A stretch of 61,941 bases of DNA, from positions 1-61,941 of the forward strand of contig JACQYB010000060.1 in assembly GCA_016208415.1 (NCBI GenBank), given 5' to 3'. Position numbers and translations under genes: made by a program. Every line of letters begins with the position of its first letter. Position 1 is the stretch's first letter. This document shows positions 45,124 through 52,853 of the stretch, piece after piece. Below the pieces are notes generated by a model. It saw only the letters and a program-made list of their open reading frames with translations, was not told where the DNA came from and did not search any database. This stretch comes from Betaproteobacteria bacterium (GTDB lineage: Bacteria; Pseudomonadota; Gammaproteobacteria; Burkholderiales; Rhodocyclaceae).

Positions 45124-48111
45124 ATGACGGGCAAGACAACAGGTACGCCAAAGGTCTTCATCTCATCGACCCTCGAGGATCTTGCCGAATACCGCGAAAA
45201 GGCCCGCGAGGCCTGCGAGCGCGCAGGCTTCCAGCCCTTGATGTGCGAGCGCTGGCCGGCGGGCGGGGAACCCCCGCTGGCGACCTGCCTCGCGAGGGTC
45301 GACCCGGCGGACCTGGTCGTCGTCATCGTCGCCCACCGGCATGGATGGGCCCCGTCCGAGGCACCTGGCGACGGCACGAAGAGCATCACGCGGCTGGAAT
45401 GTGAACGGGCAAAGGCCCATGGCAAGACGGCGATTCCATTCATCGTCAGCGAGGACGCGGACTGGGACCGAAAGCTTACAGAGGAATACCGTCTCAACCA
45501 GGTGAGCGGCGCAGAGAGGCACAGGCTCCGCGAGGAGGTCAACCGCAACGTTGAGGCCCTGGACGACTTCAAGTCCTGGCTCAACTCGAACGGCACCCGC
45601 AACATCAAAGGATTCACGACGCCCGAGGAACTCTGCAAACAGATCCTCCACGCCCTGACCGCATGGGCGAAGGACCACGGGCTGGGCAATCACGGCCCCT
45701 CGAACGCCACGATCCGTCAAGGCTATCTCTCCTGGCTGCGGCGTGAATGCGCCTCCGTGGAACTGCTCGGGCTCGACGCCATCGAGAGTTCGGGCGTGCG
45801 GCTCGGCCACGTCTATGTGCCGGCCGTAACGCCGCCGGAGGCAAAGGGGTCCGGGAAGGAAGCGGAGACCCGGCAACGGGGGCAGCCCGAACTGCTCCTC
45901 CACCGCCTCGGCGCGGACTCCCTCTATGTCCCCGGGGCGCCGGGCTCGGGCAAGTCCACCTTCTGCCGCTGGCTGGCCCTGGTGGTGGCGGAGGGAGCCG
46001 TGCCGGCACATCCCGTGGACCAGCCGGAAGAAGACGAGGAAGTGCTGCCGGAAGATCTGAAGGGGCGCTTCCCGCTGCTGTGCCGCCTGCGGGACTGGTC
46101 CGGACACCCCGAATGCCTCGCCGGCAACGGCCGCTGGACGCGCAGGGAACTGGAGGACTCCCTGTGCCGCTGGATCAGCCTGACCCGCCCCGGCGAGCTG
46201 ACCGCCGACGCCTTGCGCGAAGAACTCAATGCCGGGCGCTGCATGCTGATTCTCGACGGCGTGGACGAGGTACCGGAGGAACAGGGTGCGCACCTGCCGC
46301 GCCGCAATCTGCTCACCGGTCTGGCCGACGCACTCCCCGCCTGGCTGCGGGCCGGCAACCGCGTTCTACTGACCAGCCGGCCCTACGGGCTGGACGAGGC
46401 CGATCGCAGCCGCCTCAAGCTGCGCGCGGCCGAACTCCAGGGCATGCCGCCGCCGCTGCAATCGACCTTCATCCGCCGCTGGTACGCAGCCACCGACCCG
46501 CCACAAGCCGCCGTCAAGGCCGAGGGACTGATCGACCATCTCGACGGCCGCCCGGAACTGGGTGGTCTGCGCAGCAACCCCATCCTGCTCACCGCCCTGT
46601 GCGTGAAGTATGGCGAGGGCCAGCGCCTGCCGGCGGACGTCTTCAAGCTCTATCAGGCGGTCACGACGCAGGTCCTGTACAAGCGCTACCCCCTGGAAAA
46701 GCAGCACGACCGCCCGCGCATCAGGCTGGCGGCGGTGGCGCTGGGCATGCACCGCGGTGAAAAGGACCGACCGCGCAGCACGCCGTCAGCCGCGGCCGAC
46801 CTCGAAGAGATCGACCGCATTCTCTGTGATCTGAACCGGACGGACCCCCTCACGGAGGATGGTGCCCTGGGCGCCGCCGCACGCCGCGAAGACCTGCTGT
46901 CCAACTCCGGATTGCTGCTGCCACGCGCCAACCGGCGTGCCGCCTTCTATCACCTGAGCTTCCAGGAGTTCTTCGCCGCGGTGCGCCTGAAGTACATCCG
47001 CGAAGCCCCCGCGTCCGTCCTGGCCGCCCACGCCGGTGTCAAGGAATGGCGCCGCACCCTCACCTTCCTGTTCTGCGCCTTCGCCGACGAATCACCCCAG
47101 GCCGCCATCGATGCCTTCGCATCGCTGGAGCAACACCTGGAGCCGGCCCGACTGGCGGCCGATCCCCTGCCGGCCCTGCTGCTGTGCGATTGCCTGGAGG
47201 TCGCCCACGCCCGCGGCTGGAACCTGAGGGAGCGCTATGGCGCGTCGCTGCAATCCGCTTGCGATGACGCCCTGCCGCATCTCGCACCTCCGGAACGCGC
47301 ATATCTGTGGCGCACGCTGGGCCGCCTCGGCTGGGATGAACGCCATGGCGTGGGCGTGAAGGACGGCCTGCCGGACATCGCCTGGTCCGAGACCATCCGG
47401 GCCGGCGAATTCCCGTACGGCAACCCGCCCAAGCCCTTCCGGCTGAAGAACGACTTCAGGCTGGCGCTGTACCCCGTCACCCACGCCCAGTTCCAGTGCT
47501 TCATCGACGACTGGGGCTACGAGACCGACGCGTGGTGGCAGGGGCTGGCGGAACGCCCGCAGCCCGAGGCGGCAAGCTGGCCCTACCCCAATCATCCCCG
47601 CGAGACGGTGTCCTGGTACGAGGCCATGGCCTTCTGCCGCTGGCTGGATGCGAAGCTTCCGTGCGGAGACGAAGGCGTGCCGGGGCGCTGGCAGGTACGC
47701 CTGCCCACAGAGCAGGAATGGGAGCGGGCAGCACGGGGGATGGACGGGCGTAAGTACCCCTGGGGAAAGGACTGGGATCAGCGCAAGGCCAACGGCCGCA
47801 ACGAGTGGGGCAAAGACGGCGAATTCTTCATCGGCCAGACCACCGCGGTCGGCATCTACCCCGACGGCACCTCGCCGGTCGGCGCGCTGGATATGGCGGG
47901 CAACGTCTGGGAGTGGTGCTCGACCAAGTACGAAAAGCCGAATGACAGCACCCCGGGCGGGGATGCCCCCCGCGTGCTGCGCGGCGGGTCGTGGTTCAAC
48001 CTCCGTGGCGGCTGCCGTTGCGCCGCCCGCTTCGACCTCCGTCCCGACAACCGCCGCGTCGTCAGGGGTTTTCGGGTGTGTTGTGCGCCCCCCATTGATC
48101 TGAAACGCTGA
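45124..48111 (+). CDS. DUF4062-NACHT-FGE-like protein: the diversified target of a DGR
   Basis: A 995-residue cytoplasmic protein. The N-terminal DUF4062 domain (about 8-110) begins with PKVFISSTLEDLAEYR, a Rossmann/TIR-like fold common in conflict proteins. A NACHT-type NTPase follows (about 265-560): Walker A PGAPGSGKSTF near residue 270, Walker B CMLILDGVDEVPE near 375, then NLLTGLADALPAWL and LTSRPYGL. The helical region to about 740 has HLSFQEFFAAVRLKYI. A formylglycine-generating-enzyme-like (C-type lectin fold) domain fills about 745-995, including ALYPVTHAQFQCFI, LPTEQEWERAARGMDG, YPWGKDW, MAGNVWEWCS and VLRGGSW. Codons 948-991 are the VR. The start at 45124 follows AAGGGGAG; an upstream GTG at 45037 is less likely. 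Immune-like sensing by a STAND NTPase is inferred from the architecture. Confidence 0.93.
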   Translation: MTGKTTGTPKVFISSTLEDLAEYREKAREACERAGFQPLMCERWPAGGEPPLATCLARVDPADLVVVIVAHRHGWAPSEAPGDGTKSITRLECERAKAHGKTAIPFIVSEDADWDRKLTEEYRLNQVSGAERHRLREEVNRNVEALDDFKSWLNSNGTRNIKGFTTPEELCKQILHALTAWAKDHGLGNHGPSNATIRQGYLSWLRRECASVELLGLDAIESSGVRLGHVYVPAVTPPEAKGSGKEAETRQRGQPELLLHRLGADSLYVPGAPGSGKSTFCRWLALVVAEGAVPAHPVDQPEEDEEVLPEDLKGRFPLLCRLRDWSGHPECLAGNGRWTRRELEDSLCRWISLTRPGELTADALREELNAGRCMLILDGVDEVPEEQGAHLPRRNLLTGLADALPAWLRAGNRVLLTSRPYGLDEADRSRLKLRAAELQGMPPPLQSTFIRRWYAATDPPQAAVKAEGLIDHLDGRPELGGLRSNPILLTALCVKYGEGQRLPADVFKLYQAVTTQVLYKRYPLEKQHDRPRIRLAAVALGMHRGEKDRPRSTPSAAADLEEIDRILCDLNRTDPLTEDGALGAAARREDLLSNSGLLLPRANRRAAFYHLSFQEFFAAVRLKYIREAPASVLAAHAGVKEWRRTLTFLFCAFADESPQAAIDAFASLEQHLEPARLAADPLPALLLCDCLEVAHARGWNLRERYGASLQSACDDALPHLAPPERAYLWRTLGRLGWDERHGVGVKDGLPDIAWSETIRAGEFPYGNPPKPFRLKNDFRLALYPVTHAQFQCFIDDWGYETDAWWQGLAERPQPEAASWPYPNHPRETVSWYEAMAFCRWLDAKLPCGDEGVPGRWQVRLPTEQEWERAARGMDGRKYPWGKDWDQRKANGRNEWGKDGEFFIGQTTAVGIYPDGTSPVGALDMAGNVWEWCSTKYEKPNDSTPGGDAPRVLRGGSWFNLRGGCRCAARFDLRPDNRRVVRGFRVCCAPPIDLKR
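47965..48096 (+). repeat. DGR variable region (VR) at the 3' end of the target gene
   Basis: 132 bp, codons 948-991 of the target. It aligns without gaps to the TR 303 bp downstream. There are 19 substitutions, every one at a TR adenine, changing 11 amino acids plus one silent codon. The invariant 3' part, TTTTCGGGTGTGTTGTGCG, is the likely initiation-of-mutagenic-homing site. Confidence 0.97.
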
Positions 48112-48149
48112 GCGCCGGTCCTCTGGCCACTGGAGCACTGAATCACTGG

Positions 48150-48758
48150 TCATCTGACGGCGCGCGCAGCGCGCCGCGATTTTTTCCGCACCCCCTCGCC
48201 CTTGCTTTCCGGCCTTCCGGCGCCTTTACTGAGGGGGCCGGCCTCGGCCGGTGGGGCCGTCTGTAGCGCACCCCGCGTGCTGCGCGGCGGGTCGTGGAAC
48301 AACAACCGTGACAACTGCCGTTGCGCCGCCCGCAACGACAACCATCCCGACAACCGCAACGACAACAGGGGTTTTCGGGTGTGTTGTGCGCCCCACATTA
48401 TTCGCCCGCTCCCTGCGCCGCGCTGCCATGCGCGGCCGGGTTGCGGCAGCCGCCCGATCTCCGCCACCATCAGGCTCACGTGCCGGTACTGGCCGTCGTT
48501 GATCCAGTGCCAGTGGTGGGCCAGGCGCAGGTAGAGGCGTAGCCGGCCGAGGGCGGCGTCGGCCTCGGTGAGCGCCTCGGCGCGCCGCGCGCCGCGCCGG
48601 CTCTGGGCGTCGAAGAGGCGGCCCTGCAGATCCAGCGCCGCGTCCAGCAGACGCTGCGTGACGCTGCCACGGTAGGCACGCGGAAAGCGCTCGCTATGCG
48701 GTACCAGCCAGGCGAGCAGGTCGAAGGTGCGACTCAATACCACCATTTCATCGGCCAT
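48150..48758 (-). CDS. avd: Avd-like DGR accessory protein with a C-terminal extension read antisense through the TR
   Basis: A 202-residue frame on the opposite strand. Its first 115 or so residues ([87 protein letters not shown]) match the four-helix bundle of Avd, the RT partner, basic and typically about 125 residues long. The remaining 85 or so residues are encoded by the complement of the TR and terminator, and no stop occurs before 48150. Whether the extension is translated or is an artefact of the GC-rich TR is unclear. Its start codon overlaps the start region of the divergent RT gene. Confidence 0.85.
   Translation of the reverse strand: MADEMVVLSRTFDLLAWLVPHSERFPRAYRGSVTQRLLDAALDLQGRLFDAQSRRGARRAEALTEADAALGRLRLYLRLAHHWHWINDGQYRHVSLMVAEIGRLPQPGRAWQRGAGSGRIMWGAQHTRKPLLSLRLSGWLSLRAAQRQLSRLLFHDPPRSTRGALQTAPPAEAGPLSKGAGRPESKGEGVRKKSRRAARAVR
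48158..48186 (+). terminator. Terminator between target gene and TR
   Basis: CGGCGCGC and GCGCGCCG form a perfect 8-bp stem with a GCA loop followed by CGATTTTTT. It lies 47 bp after the target stop codon. It is also a candidate for the stem-loop often found downstream of a DGR homing site. Confidence 0.75.
48202..48230 (+). promoter_or_regulatory. Weak candidate promoter for the TR transcript
   Basis: TTGCTT and TTTACT lie 17 bp apart, 38 bp before the TR. Each is a poor-to-fair sigma70 match. A CCGGCC/GGCCGG hairpin at 48238-48251 follows and could be part of the 5' structure of the TR RNA. Confidence 0.3.
48268..48399 (+). repeat. DGR template repeat (TR)
   Basis: 132 bp matching the VR. 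It contains nine AAC codons in the target reading frame (27 adenines in all), the classic DGR layout that lets adenine mutagenesis reach many amino acids without stop codons. Its adenines are the only positions that differ from the VR. It is not translated on this strand as far as can be seen, but lies antisense within the avd-like reading frame. Confidence 0.97.
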
Positions 48759-48777
48759 GACGAATCCTCCCTCGGCA

Positions 48778-49845
48778 ATGACTGAAGCCTACGCCCGGCT
48801 GTGTTCCTGGGAAAACCTGCTGGCGGCGTGGCACAAGGCGGCGCGGGGCAAGCGCGGGCGGCGCGCGGCGGCGGCCTTCGAGGCGCGGCTGGCGGACAAC
48901 CTGCTGGAACTTCAGGTGGAGTTGCTGGAGGGCCGCTACCGGCCGGGCGGCTACGTGCATTTCGTCATCCACGAGCCCAAGCGCCGGCGCATCAGCGCCG
49001 CTCCCTTCCGCGACCGGGTGGTGCATCACGCGCTGTGCAACGTCATCGAGCCACGCTTCGAGCGCCTCTTCATCGCCGACAGCTACGCCAACCGGGTGGG
49101 CCGCGGCACCCACCGGGCGATCGACCGCTTCCAGTCCTTCGCACGCAGGTATCGCTACGTGCTGCGCGGCGACGTGGTGCAGCACTTCCCTTCCATCGAC
49201 CACGAGGTCCTGCGCGCGGCGCTGGCCCGCGTGATCCCCGAGCCGGATGTGATGGCGCTGGTGGATGCCATCCTCGGCAGCGGCGACGGCGCGCTGGCAG
49301 GCGAATACCGCATGGTGTGGTTCCCCGGCGACGATCTGCTGGCGGCCTGCCGGGCGCGGGGGCTGCCCATCGGCAATCTGACCTCGCAGTTCTGGTCCAA
49401 CTGCCACCTGCACGCCTTTGACGAGTTCGTGAAGCGCGAGCTGCGCTGCCGCGCCTACCTGCGCTACGTGGATGACTTCGCGCTGTTCGACGACAGCCCG
49501 CAGCGGCTATGGGCCTGGAAGCACGCCATCGTGCGGCGGCTGGCGCGGCTGCGGCTGACGATCCACGAATCCCGCACCCAGGTGGCGCCCACCGCCCGCG
49601 GGGCGTCGTGGCTGGGGTTCGTGGTGTATCCGGAGCATCGCCGGGTGAAGGCGCGCAAGGTGGTGGAGGCCACCCAGCGGCTGTGGGCGAAGGTTGACGC
49701 CTACCGGTCAGGAACGCTCACCCGCGACGGGCTGCGGGCCAGCCTGCGCGGCTGGGTGAATCACGTGCGCCAGGCGGACAGCCTGGGCCTGCGCCGGCAT
49801 GTGTTCAGCACGCTGGGCGCGCAGGCGCACCCAGGGGCGCCGTAG
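48778..49845 (+). CDS. DGR reverse transcriptase
   Basis: A 355-residue RT. It has [43 protein letters not shown], the RT fingers with the DGR-type SYANRxGxGTH, then [15 protein letters not shown] (catalytic Asp near 130), [14 protein letters not shown] with the DGR-specific (I/V)GxxxSQ in place of QGxxxSP, and the active-site [11 protein letters not shown]. It lies directly after the TR on the same strand as the target. It copies the TR RNA into adenine-mutagenised cDNA that replaces the VR. Starts at 48757 or 48727 would also be possible; 48778 ([11 protein letters not shown]) gives the standard N-terminus. Confidence 0.96.
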   Translation: MTEAYARLCSWENLLAAWHKAARGKRGRRAAAAFEARLADNLLELQVELLEGRYRPGGYVHFVIHEPKRRRISAAPFRDRVVHHALCNVIEPRFERLFIADSYANRVGRGTHRAIDRFQSFARRYRYVLRGDVVQHFPSIDHEVLRAALARVIPEPDVMALVDAILGSGDGALAGEYRMVWFPGDDLLAACRARGLPIGNLTSQFWSNCHLHAFDEFVKRELRCRAYLRYVDDFALFDDSPQRLWAWKHAIVRRLARLRLTIHESRTQVAPTARGASWLGFVVYPEHRRVKARKVVEATQRLWAKVDAYRSGTLTRDGLRASLRGWVNHVRQADSLGLRRHVFSTLGAQAHPGAP

Positions 49846-49853
49846 CCGCCGCC

Positions 49854-50585
49854 CTACGGCGCGGCGGGAATGGGCTGCCACGGTACGCGGCAAGCGGGGA
49901 CGTACGGGTAATAGCCCGGCGGGTCGGGGCAGTAGTACCAGAACCGGCCGGGCGGAGGCTCGACCATCATCGCCGGAGGCACGTAGGGATCGGGGTAGGG
50001 ATGGACGGGGCCGGGGTAGAAGTACCACAGCCCGCCCACGATCCACCACCAGCCGAGCCGCCCGTCATGATGGCCGTGGTGCCAGCGGCCGCTGCTCCAG
50101 CGGTGCAGGTCGCGTTCCGGAAAGGCGCGTATGTCGCCACGCCAGCGCGGCAGCGGACCGCGCTCGACGTGGCTGCGATCCACGTCGTCGCGATCTTCCT
50201 GCGGCCGGCCTGGATCGGCCCGGCCACGATCCGCGGGGCCACGATCGAATCGGTTGCGATCGAATCGGTTGCGATCGAATCCGTTGCGATCGAACTGGCG
50301 AGGATTGTATTGCCTGTGGTCGAACTGGCCGCGATCGTATCGGCCGCGATCCACCTGCGGCCAGCCACGCTCGGACTGACCGCGATCTCCCTGGCCGCGC
50401 CCACGCTCGTCCTGATCGCGATCCACACGGCCGCGGCCGCGCTCGTCCTGGCCCTGCTCGCCGCGGCCCCGATCGACCTGCGGCCAGACCCGGTCGCGGC
50501 CGCGCCCCGGATCGTCGGCAGCGGCGTACTGCATGCCCAGCGCGAGCAGCGCTGCGCCCAGCACGCCCGCCAGCATGGGTTTCAT
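49854..50585 (-). CDS. Exported protein with charged DR-rich repeats and a Tyr-Pro-rich C-terminus
   Basis: A 243-residue protein with an N-terminal signal peptide (MKPMLAGVLGAALLALGMQYAAA, cleaved near AADDP). The central part (about 26-150) is built of short repeats such as DRNRF and RGRGQGDRGQ, with DNA repeats of 15 bp at about 50242-50294. The C-terminus (about 195-243) is Trp, Tyr and Pro rich (WWIVGGLWYFYPGP, WYYCPDPPGYYPYVPAC) and shares the WYYC.PPGYYP..C motif with the exported protein encoded at 51409-51780. Probably a secreted or periplasmic structural protein; function unknown. It is convergent with the RT gene, 8 bp from it. Confidence 0.8.
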   Translation of the reverse strand: MKPMLAGVLGAALLALGMQYAAADDPGRGRDRVWPQVDRGRGEQGQDERGRGRVDRDQDERGRGQGDRGQSERGWPQVDRGRYDRGQFDHRQYNPRQFDRNGFDRNRFDRNRFDRGPADRGRADPGRPQEDRDDVDRSHVERGPLPRWRGDIRAFPERDLHRWSSGRWHHGHHDGRLGWWWIVGGLWYFYPGPVHPYPDPYVPPAMMVEPPPGRFWYYCPDPPGYYPYVPACRVPWQPIPAAP

Positions 50586-50608
50586 CCTGGAACCCCCGGT
50601 TGAACCTC

Positions 50609-50742
50609 TTTCAACGCGGAGAACGCAGAGACACGGAGACCGCGGAGACAAACTGGACATTCACCCATTGGGTGAATGGGCATCGCCTCGTAATGCTCTG
50701 TGTTCTCATCGGTTTTCTCCGCGTTCTCTGCGTCAAGCGAGG
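50609..50742. repeat. Inverted dispersed repeat with internal 21-bp palindrome
   Basis: CGCGGAGAACGCAGAGA near 50612 and CTCCGCGTTCTCTGCGTC near 50718 are near-complementary, and CATTCACCCA/TGGGTGAATG at 50658-50678 forms a perfect 10-bp palindrome with one central base. The segment between the two exported-protein genes (50586-50860) carries no other gene. It resembles small non-autonomous repeats common in proteobacteria. Confidence 0.6.
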
Positions 50743-50860
50743 TTTCCAGGTTCATCGTCTGTCTTCCTCCCGGGTCGTCCGGTGTGCGCATGGGGAACCG
50801 GCAGCAGGCTTGCCGCCCGCCAGGCCCATCGTCGGGCCGGAGCGGCGCCAGGGCGCGCGG

Positions 50861-51385
50861 TCAGCGCGGCGCCGCGCCGGGAGGCGGCAGTGGCGGGGTG
50901 CCCGCCGGGGGCGGCGGAGGCGTCGGCGCGGCGGCGGTGGATTGCCCCATCAGTCGCCCGGACACCGGCACGCGGTGCCCCTTGGCGTACATGCACTGGA
51001 TGTAGGCGTGGTCGAAGCGCCGCTGGCTGCCCCAGGCGGACTGCTCGGCCGCCCCGGCGCCCGCCATGCTGCCCACCACCAGCCCGGTGCCGGCGCCCAC
51101 GCCGGCGCCTCCGCGCCCGCCGATGGCCGCGCCGGCGACGGCACCCACCACGGTGCCCACGGCGGCACTGCGCACACCGCTGTCCGTGGCCGCCTGGCCG
51201 GGGGTGACGCCGATCTGGGCGAAGGCGAACTGGCGGCAGGCGCCGTCGTCCGTCTGGAACTGCTCGAAGGACTTGCCGGTGCCCGGAAGCACCATGACGC
51301 TGGGGCCAGAGGGCAGGGTAGCGCAACCGGCGAGCAGGGCCGCCGCAGCGAAGGACAGGAACAGGCTGGTCTTGGTCATGATCAT
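50861..51385 (-). CDS. Glycine-zipper outer-membrane lipoprotein
   Basis: A 174-residue protein with a lipobox: FAAAALLAGCATLPSG, Cys near residue 21. A Gly-zipper (GTVVGAVAGAAIGGRGGAGVGAGTGLVVGSMAGAGAAE, about 72-115) suggests membrane oligomerisation, and the tail is Pro-rich (APTPPPPPAGTPPLPPPG). It sits between the two Tyr-Pro-rich exported genes on the same strand, suggesting one cell-envelope cluster. Start at 51385 or at the third codon. Confidence 0.85.
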   Translation of the reverse strand: MIMTKTSLFLSFAAAALLAGCATLPSGPSVMVLPGTGKSFEQFQTDDGACRQFAFAQIGVTPGQAATDSGVRSAAVGTVVGAVAGAAIGGRGGAGVGAGTGLVVGSMAGAGAAEQSAWGSQRRFDHAYIQCMYAKGHRVPVSGRLMGQSTAAAPTPPPPPAGTPPLPPPGAAPR

Positions 51386-51408
51386 TTTCTCCCCGATGGA
51401 TCAGGGCA

Positions 51409-51780
51409 TCACTGCGGGCGCGGCGGCACGGCCTGCCAGCCGCCGCGGCACTGGCGCACGTCCGGGTAGTAGCCGGGCGGGTCGTAGCAGTAGTACCAGT
51501 AGCCGCCGGGCGGGGCGGGCGCGGCATCCGCGCCTTCCTCCTCGCCGCGCTCGATGTAGGTGGGCGGCGTGGCGGGCACCACCACCACCGGCTGCGACGG
51601 ATAGGGATACCAGGGGTGATAGGGCGGGTAGTACCAGGGCCAGAACAGCGGCGCGCCAATATAGACTCCCACCCGCGCCCGCGGATGAGCGTGACCCCTG
51701 CGATCGGCCTGGACGGCATCGCCGAGGAACACCCCCAGCACCAGCAAGGCCGACATCAGTGCAAGCCTGCGCGTTTTCAT
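51409..51780 (-). CDS. Small exported Tyr/Pro-rich protein
   Basis: A 123-residue protein with a signal peptide (MKTRRLALMSALLVLGVFLGDAVQA). The mature part is rich in Pro, Tyr and Trp (WPWYYPPYHPWYPYPSQPVVVV) and ends GGYWYYCYDPPGYYPDVRQCRGGWQAVPP, closely resembling the C-terminus of the exported protein at 49854-50585. The two Cys of this motif may form a disulfide. No family could be named; envelope location is inferred. Confidence 0.8.
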   Translation of the reverse strand: MKTRRLALMSALLVLGVFLGDAVQADRRGHAHPRARVGVYIGAPLFWPWYYPPYHPWYPYPSQPVVVVPATPPTYIERGEEEGADAAPAPPGGYWYYCYDPPGYYPDVRQCRGGWQAVPPRPQ

Positions 51781-52042
51781 GTTTCACACCTCCCCGCGTC
51801 GACCGCGGATGGGTAGGAACTGCATTCATGTCGGTAAACGCCCCGACCGCCCGCCGGGTGTACGCAGGCCGTCAGGATGCCGGTCGATCCCGGTACATGC
51901 CCGCCCCACGCCACCGGCGGTACGCTCCAATTGAAATTATCCGCCGTGCGCCGGCGAAAGGATTTCACACCGGGGCACAGTTGTAAGCGAACGTAACCCC
52001 GGGGGCGCCGGCGTCCCGGGGGCTTCCAAGCAGGCGCCGGGC
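51781..52042. other. Gene-free stretch
   Basis: 262 bp without a supported coding region. It holds the probable promoter of the small exported gene and the upstream boundary of the cysteine synthase remnant. Confidence 0.4.
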
Positions 52043-52138
52043 CGGCCGGAAAACCGCGGCAAGCTGGCGGTGGTGGTGGTGCCGTCGTTTGGGGAGCGCT
52101 ACCTGAGCACGGCGCTGTATGGCCACCTGGAGGTGTAG
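52043..52138 (+). pseudogene. C-terminal remnant of a cysteine synthase gene
   Basis: The frame reads [31 protein letters not shown] and stops at a TAG. [21 protein letters not shown] is the conserved C-terminal strand and helix of CysK/CysM. The rest of the gene is absent upstream, where the DNA is GC-rich and open frames are unrelated. A deletion scar at the right edge of the accessory region. Confidence 0.8.
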
Positions 52139-52255
52139 CGGCGCCGCGTCCGCAGGCCGCGGCGGGGCACCTTTCGTGTGTGCCCCGCCGCGGGCGGGTG
52201 CCCGGTTGCAGTGCGCGCTCCCGGGTGCCCGGTCATCGCGCACCATCGCGGAAGT

Positions 52256-52678
52256 TCAGCCGCGGAACAGCCCGCCCAGCAGCCCGCCCAGCCCCTGCTG
52301 CAGCAGGGAACTGCTGTCGCTCACCTGGCCGTTGGGGGTGAGCTTGTCCACCACCTGGGGAAGCAGGTCCGCCAGCGCGCCGGAGGCGTCGCCGGAGGAC
52401 ATGCCGAGCCTGGCGGCAATGTCGCCGATCGCGCCCTCGCCCAGGGCGGACGAGATCTGGTCTGCGGACACGGGCATGTTCTCCCCGGTGCCCACCCACG
52501 AGGCGGTCTGGTCACCCAGGCCCGCCTTGCCGAATTGTTCCAGCAGCCCGCCCAGGCCGCCCTGCTGGTTCTGGATCAGCGACATGATCACCTCCAGCAG
52601 CGGATTGCCCTGCTGGCCGCCGCCCCCGCCCAGCACGTTGCCGAGCACCTGCCCCGCCAAGCCGTCAAGCAGTCCCAT
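52256..52678 (-). CDS. YidB/DUF937 family protein
   Basis: A 140-residue protein of the YidB family: MGLLDGLAGQVLGNVLGGG is the characteristic start, followed by Gln/Gly-rich sequence and ASWVGTGENMPVSADQISSALGEGAIGDIAARLGMSSGDASGALADLLPQVVDKLTPNG. Function is unknown; members are small soluble proteins. No signal peptide. Confidence 0.93.
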   Translation of the reverse strand: MGLLDGLAGQVLGNVLGGGGGQQGNPLLEVIMSLIQNQQGGLGGLLEQFGKAGLGDQTASWVGTGENMPVSADQISSALGEGAIGDIAARLGMSSGDASGALADLLPQVVDKLTPNGQVSDSSSLLQQGLGGLLGGLFRG

Positions 52679-52853
52679 GGTTGTTCTCCTGTTTCAGTTA
52701 CGGAAGGGGCATTATTGGCGCATCGTCGCTGCATCGCAACGACGGGGAGTGAATTTGCGTTTCCCCCCGGGGCCGAAGGCGCACGCGGCGCCGATCCTGC
52801 CGGCGAGGGGACGCGCGGGTTAGAATCGTTTCTTTTCCGCTCGGGATATAGGC

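Noticed and set aside
47856-48146. Minus-strand open frame antisense to the VR
   Set aside because: It exists only because the VR complement lacks stops. There is no start context and no similarity to Avd beyond the shared repeat.
50242-50294. Possible CRISPR array (short regular repeats near 50.2-50.3 kb)
   Set aside because: The repeats are 15 bp, contiguous without spacers and in frame within an exported protein (DRNRF repeats). No cas gene is present in the window.
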